NCBI GenBank assembly: GCA_001630475.1 | Contig: KV419411.1 | Location: 592,010 to 656,009 of the forward strand | Reading direction: 5' to 3' | Source: Sistotremastrum niveocremeum HHB9708 | Lineage: Eukaryota; Basidiomycota; Agaricomycetes; Sistotremastrales; Sistotremastraceae | Length of the DNA: 64,000 nucleotides | Part shown: positions 11,256 through 22,218 of the stretch, in pieces | Layout: each line of letters starts with the position of its first letter | How positions within the stretch are numbered: position 1 is the first letter of the stretch | The notes under the pieces: generated by a model | What the model saw: only the letters and a program-made list of their open reading frames with translations | Databases searched by the model: none | What the model was told of the DNA's origin: nothing | Program-made: the position numbers and the translations under genes

Positions 11256-13016
11256 ATGGGCAGCGACACGTTAATCGACGACCATGTCTCTCAGAAGCAA
11301 ACCAAGCTCGCAGCTGTAGCTCTGCATAAACATGCTCTCTCCAAACAGGCGCAAAGGGAGTCAACAGAACTTTTACCGGGAAAGGAAGAATATGTATGGC
11401 TTGTCGTAGCCGTCAAAAAAGTCCATCCCGAGAAGAAACTCAAGCCATTCAGAATGTACGTTCTATATCTTGATTCGTATTCATCCTAACTTATCTGTGC
11501 TACAGACCTGTTCGACACCCTATCGTTGATCCACGAACGAGCCCCGTCTGTCTCATAACGAAAGATCCTCAGCGAGAGTACAAGGACCTCCTCGAAGCTC
11601 AGAAGATCTCATTCATCTCACGAGTGGTCGGCGTTACGAAGCTGAAGGGCAAATTCAAGCCGTTTGAGGCACGAAGGCTCTTGGCGAAGGAGAATGGATT
11701 ATTTTTAGCAGACGAGAGAGTAGTGCCATTACTTCCCAAACTTCTTGGGAAAATCTTCTTCGATGCGAAAAAGTGCGTTGCCAAGTTGCTTCGTTTCTTC
11801 TATGTCTCACTCGATACTTTCAGACAACCTATACCTGTCGATTTGACTAAAAAAGACCTGAAAGCTGAACTCGAGTCCGCAATAGAATCGACCTACATGC
11901 ATCAAAATCAAGGGACATGCACGTGAGTTTCGACTCCCCAGTCGAGTCTCGCTCATCTTTTTGACACCCATTATTGCTGCAGGTCAATAAAAATCGGCAA
12001 CCTCTCACATACCCCCGCTCAGACCCTCGCAAACCTCACGACCGCCCTCCCAGAAGTTGCAAAGCGAATACGCGGAGGCTGGGACAACATCCAAAGTCTC
12101 AGCATCAAGACCAGCTCGAGTATCAGCCTTCCTATCTGGTCTTGTGAGCTCGGTGCCGGTCCTGGAGGAAGATGGGATGGTCTTTCGGTCGGTGCGGTCG
12201 AGGAGGAGGAGGATGAAGAATGGGGTGGCATTGGTGGAGATGATGACAAAGACGGTGATGAGGATAGTGAAGAGTCTGAGCCGATTCCGGAGCCTGTGAA
12301 GAAGGTTGAGAAAAAGGTCGAGAAGAGCAATGACAAGAAGCGGAGAGTGGAGGAGACTGAGGCACCGAGTACTAAGAAGGCCAAACTGTCCGATGCAGAG
12401 TCAAAGAAATCAACCCCAGCCAAAACTTCGACTCCTGCTCCCGCTCCCTCGACGCCGACATCGAAACCTAACTCGTCCAAGAAGGGTCCGTCAGTTTCCG
12501 TCACATCTGCCCCTACATCGAAAGCCGCCCCAGTCGAACCAGCTTCGGAGCCCAAAAAAGCAAAATCAAAAGGCAAGGCTAAAGAAGTTGATGCCACCGC
12601 CCCAGCCCCTCCACCTCCTACCCCAGCTACACCTCTCGCGGCAGCCTCCGCTAAGCCAAAGTCGAAGAAAAGCGTCGAGGAAACTCCTACCAAGGCTCCT
12701 GTATCCTCTTCATCGGAGAAACCTAAATCTTCTGGCGCAAAGGCCCAGGACGCGAAAGCTTCTGAGCCCAAAAAGACAGGTTCGTGGTATTTAATCGGAA
12801 GTCTTTGCTCCAATGCTAATCCCTGATGTCTCAGATGCTCCTTTACTCAAATCCGCGCTCAAGAATTCATCAAAGGGCAAGGCTTTCACCGCAGAAGACT
12901 TGAGAGCAAAACAATCTCAGTCTGGTATTGAGAAGAAGAAAGTCAAGATTGCTAAGGAGAAAGGTGGAGTTGGAAAGCCTGGCAAGAGCAAAGCATCCAT
13001 CCTTGGTCGAAAGTGA
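11256..13016 (+). CDS. UTP30: Ribosomal L1-domain ribosome-biogenesis protein (UTP30/RSL1D1-like)
   Basis: Five exons, 11256-11455, 11506-11772, 11824-11922, 11983-12779 and 12835-13016, sum to 1545 nt (514 residues). The first half is a ribosomal L1 fold: the N-terminal strand EEYVWLVVAVKKV, then PVCLITKDPQREYKDLLEAQ, VVGVTKLKGKFKPFEARRLLA, DERVVPLLPKLLGKIFFDAKK, and later SIKIGNLSHTPAQTLANL. The second half is acidic and then Lys/Pro/Ala/Ser-rich low complexity, ending in a basic KKVKIAKEKGGVGKPGKSK tail. This arrangement is typical of nucleolar L1-like factors that act in pre-60S or small-subunit processome assembly. The choice between UTP30 and the related CIC1/RSL1D1 is not certain. The gene is convergent with the Nta1-like gene, with only 126 nt between the stop codons. 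Confidence 0.85.
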
Positions 13017-13142
13017 TTGGGTTCTTTGTTCCTTTTGTTTTTAGTGTTGCATATTGCTATCTCTCGATTACGCCTCCTTATTCATAATGGTTCACAATGG
13101 TCCGTCAATGCATGATGAAAAGTCAGAGTTGTGATTATAGGA

Positions 13143-14308
13143 TCAGTATAATGTCCAAGCCTTCACGGCCTCTTCTTCTCTCGTCATACCGCCAATGATC
13201 AAAGGTCGTCCTCTTGACCGTGATAATCTCAGCAATGTTGAAGAGCCAGCAAATACTGTGCCTGAAAACAAACTGCGTGAGTGTGATGTGGCATAAGGAG
13301 AGCCTCTGCATTTACCTATCTCCTGACCAGCGCGATTGCAAATGATAACAGCGGTGTCTTGTTCTGCATTCACACTGCGTCCATCTGGAGCCCATAAAGG
13401 CCGTAATCTCTCACACCAATATGAAACATTTCTCGTATCAATTGAATCCTCGTCGTAACTCAGGTCATCGCGATGTTCTCTATCCGATGCCAGCCAAGCG
13501 CATGGGATGACCAAGATATTCGCCCGCTTCTCCAAAGCAAACGATGCCAGCTCATAGGGTCCATGTTCAAGCGAGGTCCATTGCGAGCCTTCGGCTACGT
13601 TGAGATCCATGCAGATCCCGAGCGCTATACGATAGAGAGGCGCTGGCAGGTCAAAATAAGCAAACCCAGGACCTGCTCGTTGTTAGCAAGTGCAATATGC
13701 CAGAGAAAATTGTGCTGACCTGGTTTCGCCCATGATTTGTCTGTAATGAACAGGTTGCTCTTGCGATAACCTCCGATCCACTCGCCCGATGGACCAATGA
13801 GTAGGGCGCTATTTGCACCCACCTGAGGTGCTTCTCTAGCCTCGCTGATGGAAAGTTTCTCGGGATATCCGGCGATGACGTAGCATTCTAGGCGTTTTGC
13901 CAAGCTGGTGCACAACTGGGACGTAGGTCCCGTCTTTGGAGATTCGAGATAAGGATAGATGGACTTGGCCGAGTCAAACATGTACCCTGATACGATGTTA
14001 GTCGATCAACTAACGGCTGATGTGACGAGGCTTGGACGACACCTGTCAAGATCATCTCCGGGAAACAAAGCAGGTCGACAGAGCGTGGCTGAATGCTATG
14101 AGATTTTTCGATTCGACGGGTGTCATAGAGGACCGAAGTACTGGACCGACGTTGAACAGAGCTCGAGTGCTTTCCTGGTGTTCCAAGCAACATCCCCTAA
14201 CTGATCTGGGTCGTTGGACATGATCAGGGCGCTAGAGTGAATATGTGGACGAACCTTGGGTTTGAACTGCACCATTGCAATTCTCAGAGGAGGTCTACGA
14301 GTAGTCAT
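13143..14308 (-). CDS. NTA1: N-terminal Asn/Gln amidase, carbon-nitrogen hydrolase (Nta1-like)
   Basis: Exons 14308-14255, 14200-14151, 14095-14043, 13986-13720, 13672-13316 and 13261-13143 sum to 900 nt (299 residues). Nitrilase-superfamily landmarks are IAMVQFKPKLGDVAWN, DLLCFPEMILTGY (catalytic Glu), GGYRKSNLF (catalytic Lys) and LGICMDLN (catalytic Cys). Members of the Nta1 branch deamidate N-terminal Asn and Gln so that proteins enter the Arg/N-degron pathway; this assignment is from motif similarity. The start is set at 14308 (MTTRRPP); two upstream in-frame Met codons at 14320 and 14338 would add 4 or 10 residues. The protein is shorter than yeast Nta1, which has a longer C-terminus. 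It is probably cytosolic or mitochondrial; no signal peptide is present. Confidence 0.85.
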
Positions 14309-14338
14309 GATAGTAGACATTGTAGATAATCTGCACAT

Positions 14339-15712
14339 CAGCAGATTGCCTGTTCAGCGCATTGCGAGTGGACGACGGAAGAGGGTGGAGTCATGAGTAC
14401 GGGATCATTCGATTATCTAATAATCATCAATAAGCGCCCAAGCGGAAGCAATGGCGGATATCGGAGGTCTCGTGTTCTTGACCTCCATTTACCAGTACAC
14501 CCATCCCCAGATGGCGAGCTCTGCTAAATCCAACTGTACAACATCTCAAATGCGCTGTATCTGTTCCTAACTCTGCCGAGATACTGCTTTGCCTGAAATC
14601 TCCGCGTCTTCGTCTCAGCCCTGGAGCCTTGCAATTGCGTGATTTAAATTCAAATATTTGTCAAATTTATATATGCGAACGCCAGCTATGCTGTCCGCTT
14701 TCCAGAATGGCCCCGAGTACATGCTTCACATGCGCGAAACTCCCGGCTTCCAATCGGCGTGCCATCCTTTTGGGCTTGCTGGCATTCCCACCCGAAGTTC
14801 CAGGCGGGACACCCCTCCAAGACGTTTTATCAACATGCTTCCCCGACGGTGACCGTGATCCCCTTCCAAATTATCACTTCTGTGGTCTCATCACGCCACT
14901 ATGCCACCACTTATAAGCAGACGTAAACTGCGCAATCGTGAAACTTCAGGGGACCGTAAATTGCCACCATCGAATAGTCATCGAATGCATTGCTAGGCGC
15001 GCGTCGGGCAGACGCTCATTCTGAACCCCAAATCACAAAACCGTTGGGAAAGGAAGTTAGGTTGAAGGAATCGAGAACTGTATTTATTCACTTGTTCCAC
15101 CAACACGCTCGGAGGTCAGATCTCAGGCCAAGCAATCCAAGCTCGCAGGACAAGAGGCTAAGGGCTCCTGTCCGAATGCATTTGCAGTCTGATTCTGTGG
15201 ACATTGGAAGACGTACAACCATTTCATTGTTGCAGAGTTTCTGGTTTCATACAACGGATAGGGGACGATGATAGGGAAGGAAAATAATATAATGTTCGAT
15301 CGATATGAGTTTATCTTCGGCGCTTCGAGAATCATGAAGATCGTCCTGTAGCGACCCTGTAAATCTTTTTCGCGAAGGTGCTCGATGAAGCAGACAGCAC
15401 TCGTGAGAACTTGCAGCTTTATATCGAGTGTCCATTCCCATGTTGCCAACATGCGCGGTTGCGCGAAGACCTGCGAACACTAACATTTGCACTCTCCAAT
15501 GAGTCTCCATGGATCCATTATTTCCACGATATCACTTCAAAGTCATCGAGGATGGGAATAGAACAGCTAGAGACCAGGCGACCGGGGACGAAACAGCTTC
15601 ACATAGGATGTATAGGAGACGAAGACGGAAATAGGAATCTTCTCGAAGTTACTTCGATCCAAGTGAGCTGGGAACGAAGATGATGAGCAAAGGGAGGCGA
15701 TAGGCGCCATCA
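14339..15712. other. Intergenic, no gene recognised
   Basis: About 1.4 kb upstream of the Nta1-like gene and downstream of DUF6535 copy B. Only short frames are present, none with recognisable domains. Confidence 0.45.
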
Positions 15713-17866
15713 TCATGTTCCTTCTATTGCAAGATGCAGAGACGAAGGCGAATGAGGAGGGGGAATATGGTGGTCAGGCAAGTCTTCCGAAGGCACGCCA
15801 TTGGGGTGAGCGGAGAATGAATTATCATCCGATACCGAGGGTAGAGACTGAGATGGAGGAGACAGAATAACGAAGCCTAGTTGAGCCATACGATCCATCA
15901 GCTCTCGAGCTAAATCACGGGTGGCGGGACTATTCAAATGTTTCGCATTGCGAAAGAGATTCGTCATGTCCGGGAAATTCAATTCCACGGCGGCGCACAA
16001 TTGGAGAAATTTGTATATTGCGGCGGGTTTCGAGAGCAATGTCAAGTCAGTTCGGGATAGATAATTCAAGAAAACATCGTTAGTGGCAGGGTACGGCTGC
16101 GCTGATAGGTAGTCGACGATTGGAGAAAAGTCGATATCATGGGGGATGGTCGTGCCAGCCTCAACCGCCGCCAAGAGCACGCGAGGGACAACCCAGATGT
16201 TGACGAATGGCGGGGGATTCTTCAGAAAGTCGTTAACACAAACAAAAAGATCGTTCTTGAGACGCGTCATCAGCAACGGGAAAACAAAATCGTCCACGAT
16301 GAACATGAACGAGCATCGCATGTACGATCTGAGGACTGAGAGAGGTTGGACATGCGAGAAGATCCGTATGACAGCGTCTTCTTTCTCATCCGTCATGAGA
16401 TTTCGGCAGAGACGCAACGCTGTCAAGAAGACGCTGTCGCGGCTACCCAAAGTCTTGTCTTGGTCGTACGTGCACAAGACTTTAGCGATTCATTCCTCTG
16501 TAGGTAGGCCACCAATTTCACGGAGATCTTCGTTGTTCTCCCTGTAGGAGATGATTGTAACCTCCGCAGCGATGTCGTCGCGTGCGGACCTGGGGTTTCC
16601 AACGAGGAACTCGACGAAGTCACTCTGGACCCATCTCACAGCGCCTATTTCCCAGGATTGTTTTCGGCAATTTTGAGCGAAGCGGGAGAACTGTGCTTTA
16701 ACTGTTTCTCGCACACGTGTAGATGTGTCCTGCGCCATCAACCGATCATATGCTCTCTGTAAGAGATCAATGGATGATCCACCATGCTCCGCCCATGTGC
16801 CATAAGAGAACGATGATACCGTTCGATCGAGCAGTTTCGGATCGTCGGCTTCCGAGATGAGTTCAAGATACGTCTTGAGCAGTTTCTCCCCAGAACGCCA
16901 ATCGAGGGTGATTCTCCACCGTCCGAAAGCCGCCCATCGACTGGCCAACAACATTAATATCTTGACAGTTGTTTTACTGATGACTCCCTCAAAGGGTGAG
17001 TTCTCGTGCCGGACGGCATGAACCGCTGATGAAAGTATGATCGCGATGATACCTGAGACAATCAGGACGCTTAGTGCCCATGCTGCCTGCAGGGTAACGG
17101 CGGTTTGATCGAACGAGGTAGCGAGGTTACGAAGCTGGTATAGGAGACCAGCGACGAACAGCCCGATGGAGAGGAGGAGGGACCAATAAAGGACAACGAC
17201 GAGCGGTCTTATCCACCCATAAGCTAGGCGCTTTCGCTCTTCGTGTCTCATGGTCCGCTCGCGGTATGTCTTGCCGAGCGGTCGGCTTAGGAGCTTTCCA
17301 ACCCATTGTCGGCCAATGACACAGAGAACTGCGTTGCACATGGCCATGACTAGGGCAAGGTAGTAGAGAGCGCAGACGTTCTCGTCAGATCGTGGTGGTA
17401 GCGGGGGTGGCGGCGAAGTTGTATTGCTGGCGGTGCTATTCGATGATGATGGGGAAGGAAGTAGATTCTGAGCTGCGGGAACCAGAAAGGCCGTGAGGAC
17501 GGTCAAGAAAATGGCGATGAAGACGAGGGATACGTCCATCAGCCCTTTCCATTCGTCAGCTTCCTCCTTCATCTTCGACGCGGCAATTTCGTATACGGCG
17601 TTCCATGATTGCTCGTTCTCCTGAGGATATGGTTCTTCATCGTAGGGCTGGTCATCTTTGATAGCATCTTTGACCAATGTATCCAACTTTCTGCCGTGTT
17701 CGACAAGCGTCTCTTTCTGTTGTTGAATCGTGGCATGTTGTTCTTTGATAGCGGCAGTTTGATCGGCTATTAGAGCTAGAAGACGATGGAAAATGGGTGT
17801 ATCGAAGTGGTCATGGGCCATTGGGGGTCCTGGGTCGTTTGATGTTGGCGCAACCGGAATAGACAT
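15713..17866 (-). CDS. DUF6535-type multi-pass membrane protein (copy B)
   Basis: Start chosen at ATG 17866 (MSIPVAPTSNDPGPP), 83 nt downstream of a TATATA element. The N-terminal part contains a helical stretch (LLALIADQTAAIKEQHATI), then EEADEWKGLMDVSLVF and hydrophobic spans near IAIFLTVLTAFLV, ALYYLALVMAMCNAVLCV, VVLYWSLLLSIGLFVAGLL and ALSVLIVSGIIAIIL, then RHENSPFEGVISK. The order and wording match copy A and the DUF6535 family. An in-frame TGA at 16490-16492 separates the 458-codon first part from an open frame of the same phase that ends at 15713. A 42-nt GT-AG segment (16521-16480, GTGAAA to CTAAAG) would remove it and keep the frame. If it is not spliced, the protein is truncated. 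Function is unknown; membrane location is inferred. Confidence 0.72.
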
Positions 17867-17948
17867 GTTGGGCGAGCAAATAAATTGAACATGCCACCTT
17901 GGAAGAGGGAATCCAAGGCTGCGCGTATCTATATGAAGAATACCAGGA

Positions 17949-17954
17949 TATATA
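17949..17954 (-). promoter_or_regulatory. TATA-like element of DUF6535 copy B
   Basis: TATATA 83 nt before the chosen start codon at 17866; it supports the downstream Met over the earlier in-frame one at 18016. Confidence 0.4.
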
Positions 17955-18116
17955 AGAGGGCTGTCCGAATAGAAGAACGAGACGTGCTTATGAATAATAT
18001 TAAGCTCAACGACCAAGTCTGCAGGAAGGATGTTTCGGGAGCAGCCGACTCAGGTTTATCATCGACATCCAACTCTCATCAAACTTCATTCACCGTCTGG
18101 TCATCACTGCTGTCCA

Positions 18117-18789
18117 ATGTCGAAATTCGCTCCTCATGGATTCTCTAACTCAAATCCCCGCGCAACATCGAGCACGCGCTGCCAAAAATGTCTGGGAACT
18201 GGGCACTTCACGTACCAATGCAAAAAAGTCCCAGTTTATGTCTCGAGGCCTAGCAGAAGTCAGTTGTTGGAAAATCCGAAGCTAAGAGAGAGGGAAAAGG
18301 AGAGAAGGAACGAAATTTTGAGCATTGGTTTGGATGAGGACGGCGTGGGTGGTGGTGCCAAGTACGTGGTGCTGCGAAGGCTGCGCTGAATCAATTTCTG
18401 ATCGTTATTTTACAGGGCTGGTGTGGCTGATAAGATTCTTGAAGCAAAGGAGAAAGCTAGAGCTGATTCAACCGCCGAGCCTTCGAAGAAGAAACTTAAA
18501 CGGTGGGCATCCAGACCGACACCGACAATTTGTTCGACTATTGATGCATGATCCTAGGTCTCAGAGTGCATCATCTTCAAGTTTGAGCTCGGACTCGGAT
18601 TCAGACAGCTCTGGCTCAGATTCAGACTCTGGCTCAGGCTCAAGCTCAGAGTCAAGCCGAAGATCCAGGTCTCCCTCTCGCTCTCGACGCCAAAATCGTG
18701 ATCGCTCACGTTCGTCATCTTCATCGTCCTCGTCCTCGTCGGATGGAGATCGTGATAGGAGAAAGAGAAGACGCCGTGATTCAGATTAG
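18117..18789 (+). CDS. CCHC zinc-knuckle protein with RS-like tail (ZCCHC10-like)
   Basis: Exons 18117-18361, 18416-18502 and 18558-18789 sum to 564 nt (187 residues). A single zinc knuckle, CQKCLGTGHFTYQC (C-x2-C-x4-H-x4-C), lies near the N-terminus and is followed by KKVPVYVSRPSRSQLLENP, a charged helix (REREKERRNE) and a basic segment. The last third is Ser/Asp repeats turning into an Arg/Ser-rich tail (SRRSRSPSRSRRQNRDRSRS). The knuckle plus downstream sequence is the pattern of ZCCHC10 homologs. The RS-like tail suggests a nuclear RNA-associated role, which is inference. The gene is convergent with VMA11; 119 nt separate the stops. Confidence 0.82.
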
Positions 18790-18908
18790 AATCAAAGAAT
18801 GACCATTTAGGAATCATTGGGTATAGAAGAGATCTATTGTATGATACTGCCCTATCAATGCGGCAGCCCCATTTTATTATGTACAATTAGGCAAGAATAG
18901 TAACGAGT

Positions 18909-19749
18909 TCAGTTTGGACATCTGGCATCGGTCGTTCTTGTGTTCATGATCAAAGCAACGATCAGTCTGGGAACCAGAGAGTTAGTTTCGGGAATGAAGG
19001 TGGGGGTCAATCCAGCGCACCCATAGAGACCCAGCACTTCCGCGAAAATGAGGATGAGGACCATTGTCACGAAGACTTTCGTCTCATGCACGTAAGCTCG
19101 GACACACTAGCAAACGAATGATTGCGGTTAGCGACCGACGAGATAGAGATAATGGATCGAGATTCCGCACCGAGTCTCCCACAATCCCAATCGCATACCC
19201 TGCTGACAGCCCGGTCATTCCACACGCTAATCCGGCCCCCAGATGTACGAATCCCGAGAATAGTGGATACTCATTTTTCGGTGATACTGCGCGACATCAG
19301 ACCGCGCACGCGCAGTCGCAAAGAGAACAGGACGCACAATTCCCAGCAATGAGGACACTAACGACGAGACCATAGACTGCAATAATTCCAGACATCACGA
19401 CTGGGATAAGAGACTGTAGAAAGAATGAGCTCAGGGACGGATGCTTCGGGATGGATAGTATTGCATGGGCGTACCTTCATGATCAGCTCTGGTTTGAATG
19501 TTCCCAGACCAGTAATTCCAATGCCTGCTTTTGATGTGCCAAAGGCAGCACCGACGGCTATCAAATACGCAAAGCAGAAGCATTGAGCCCATTCGGTTCC
19601 TAAGATGACGCTTCGGGAGACTTACTGCTCAACACCATCTATAATGAAGTAAATTAGCGCGACTTTCATGGATTATATTGAGAAGAGCTGACCGCGGCAG
19701 ATACACCTGCAAAACCGAAGAATGGGGCATATGGTGGACAGACAGACAT
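18909..19749 (-). CDS. VMA11: V-type ATPase proteolipid subunit c' (VMA11)
   Basis: Seven exons, 19749-19693, 19638-19626, 19557-19475, 19413-19338, 19286-19171, 19106-19021 and 18966-18909, sum to 489 nt (162 residues), the usual size for this subunit. It starts with [19 protein letters not shown] and has four hydrophobic helices. [20 protein letters not shown] is the diagnostic c' wording, and [10 protein letters not shown] carries the proton-binding Glu in helix four. It sits in the membrane Vo ring that carries protons into the vacuole. Exon 2 is only 13 nt. At the loop usually reading GDxGVR the splice gives GDSCVR, a small deviation that could also reflect a misplaced splice site. VMA11 is preferred over VMA3 because of the [17 protein letters not shown] wording. 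Confidence 0.9.
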
Positions 19750-20095
19750 GGCTCAAGTTTGGATATTACTTCGAGTGAGCGTCGGGAAAAAGGTAAAGTC
19801 CTGAAGCTCCTGAAGCGCGGGAATCAGAGCTTCGTCCATGACTAAGCCATGATCAGGCCACGTCAGCGGAGATCAGTTAGTCTAAAATTCCATCTAAACC
19901 CTTTGAAAATATTATAGCTACAAAGAGCATAAGAGATACATGTATACCTATCAAAAATAGATGCTGGTGTCTGTACTCAAAAGCGCGGTGGGAGGGCGAA
20001 AAGATTCAGTCAGTCTGATTGCGTTCTGATCAGCCGGTTTCCGGCAAGTTCATGAGTTTACCTTTTTGCCGACGAGAGAGCGGAGTTCAAACTCA
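19750..20095. other. Divergent promoter region, VMA11 and F-box copy 1
   Basis: 346 nt between two divergent start codons. No clear TATA box or other site was recognised. Confidence 0.4.
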
Positions 20096-21892
20096 ATGCC
20101 CTCCTCACCGGCTGCCAGTGACCACATTTCAGGTTTAGCAACAGAGCTGCTCGTCCTCATACTAGATGGATGCTGTTTAGAAGACATCGTGAACTTTGCG
20201 CAGGTCAGGTCCATCGAAATCGACACATGAGCCAAAGCTCTGCATTCTGAAAGCACTTGTGATTCCTTGCTCTTACTATCTAGACCTCAAGACGTGCGTT
20301 CAAAGTGATCCGTGAATCTTTGGTCGTCTGGATGCACGCATCAGATTCGCATCGCATTCCCTTGGATACGGCATACGCTTTTAAGACTACTCCTCCGGTC
20401 AGGCTATACATGCTCAGTCTGAGAGCTATCAGCATCTCCAGGTGCTTCGATGCCCCGGTAGTTATACCAAAGAGTGTTACCGAATTTCACTCGTGGAGCA
20501 TCCAATCTGAGAGAAATGCTCGTGCTCTCCCAATGAATACTCGAAGGCCAGGGACGCACGTCCTTCCTGGGAACCAGTGGATGCTAGTAGCTCTGAGAAA
20601 GGACCGCCCGCATGGCATTCCCACCTGGCGTCTTCATAGAGTCGACAGGCCAAACGGTGGCAATTTTCCCGTGCTGGATTCCAGCCACGAGCCCGTGAAT
20701 GTGGAGAACGTCGTATCAGATGTGAGGGAAGATGGTGGCGTTATTGTCGCAACCACGTATCTCAGCATTTCATTTCATCCGTCGCCAATTTTGCAGCGGT
20801 AAGCTAGGGTCCGCTTTGTTTTTAATACTATTAAATGTATGATAGCACGCTTTTGATCGTGCATATCGGGTTTCAGACTGCGGATCTAAACGCTCGCGGG
20901 CCTCAAACTCGAGTTCTTGCTGAATTCATCATTCCGAATCAGTTCGGACGCGTTGCATCCTTGCACAGCTCGCTTGTCGTGATGTCAGGTTCACGCCTAG
21001 AGTGTGTAGATCTCGCCGTGATCAATTGGGAACTAGGACGGGGCGTGTTGTGTCCGGTGGATCCGGAGTGCGTCATACCTCTTTTACCCATGGGCCCGAC
21101 GAAGTACGCTACACTGAATCAAGAGGAGGCTTTGCTGTCATCCGTAAGTTCAGCGGCCCCACCCTATAGATCAACTTACTTGCTGACTCTGGAATCTAGT
21201 ACCTTATTGATTCCCGTGTTATTTTCTGCAAAGCAAGTCCGCGAATTTTCCTATCTCTCTATCACGAGAGAATGGGCATTCTCTGTACTATACCTGTACC
21301 AGAGCAACTCCTGGACACCACACCTCCTCCTACCGGAGACGCGGGCCCTCAAGAGTTCGTCCTAGAGCATGCGATTCCCAAGCTAGATGTCCGGCGCCAA
21401 CATGTTGTCCCAGGCGTTGCGCGTAGCATCTTCAACTCTCACGAGGACGGATGTGGAGGACAGATGCTCATTTTTGACTATTTCAGCGAGTCTTCAACTG
21501 CCGGTGGTGTTCATGCCGTGTCACTTCAACTCGACAGGGAGAAGGTCGAAGCTCGGTCTGAGTTTGCATTGGCTATCCCCGACAAAGTAAGGATGGCAGA
21601 TGTTCCTACTGCCTGGGACATTATCCCTGGCACCCGAAATGCTTCATTGTTCGGCGCGGTGAATGACATCCACATCAGTGGCTCTCAGGAGAACGTTCAT
21701 ACGACGCTCACTGTACTTGATAGTCAAACACGAGCACAAAACTCGAGGTGGGTAACTTTTGAGATCACGGTCCCTGGCATTCGCGAATCCGACGAATCGC
21801 CGCCGACGTCTCCTTCTATCCTTGCAGTTGACCTGTGCTATGGTATGGTATATTATCAACACAGGACAAGCTTGTTTGCAGTTCAGTACTAA
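20096..21892 (+). CDS. F-box protein, tandem copy 1
   Basis: Exons 20096-20203, 20284-20798, 20846-21143 and 21200-21892 sum to 1614 nt (537 residues). The N-terminal F-box is split by intron 1: ISGLATELLVLILDG, then LEDIVNFAQ and TSRRAFKVIRESLVVW. The remainder is a beta-rich region ending in AVDLCYGMVYYQHRTSLFAVQY, which is shared with the next two genes and may form a propeller-like substrate-binding domain (inference). F-box proteins of this kind are usually substrate receptors of SCF ubiquitin ligases through SKP1. Intron positions and phases match those of copy 2. It belongs to a three-gene tandem array, all on the plus strand. Confidence 0.82.
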
Positions 21893-22218
21893 AATCTGTA
21901 CCCCACACTCACCTGGGGCATCGCCGGCATGTTTCACAACGCAACCTGTGGAATTGTAGTCATGTGCGACCACAACGAGCTAGTCCGCATGATCTGACCA
22001 AGCATTGCCGTTTGGCTGGCACACTGGCAGAAATCAACAATCAGCAAGACAATCAGAAACCTACGGGATATAGGTTCGGGATGGCGGAGAAATTGATAGA
22101 GTTTTACGATTCGCTACACAGAATGCATCCATAGAATATTCTACGTCAAATGTATACAAAAACTGAGAGCGGGCACGGAAATGGCCTGACAGTTGGGAAG
22201 CGGCGGAGTTTGAAGTCC

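Noticed and set aside
12019-12813. 264-codon open frame on the minus strand
   Set aside because: It is antisense to the low-complexity Lys/Pro/Ala-rich half of the UTP30-like gene, and its repetitive Ser/Ala/Gly composition is the mirror of that coding sequence.
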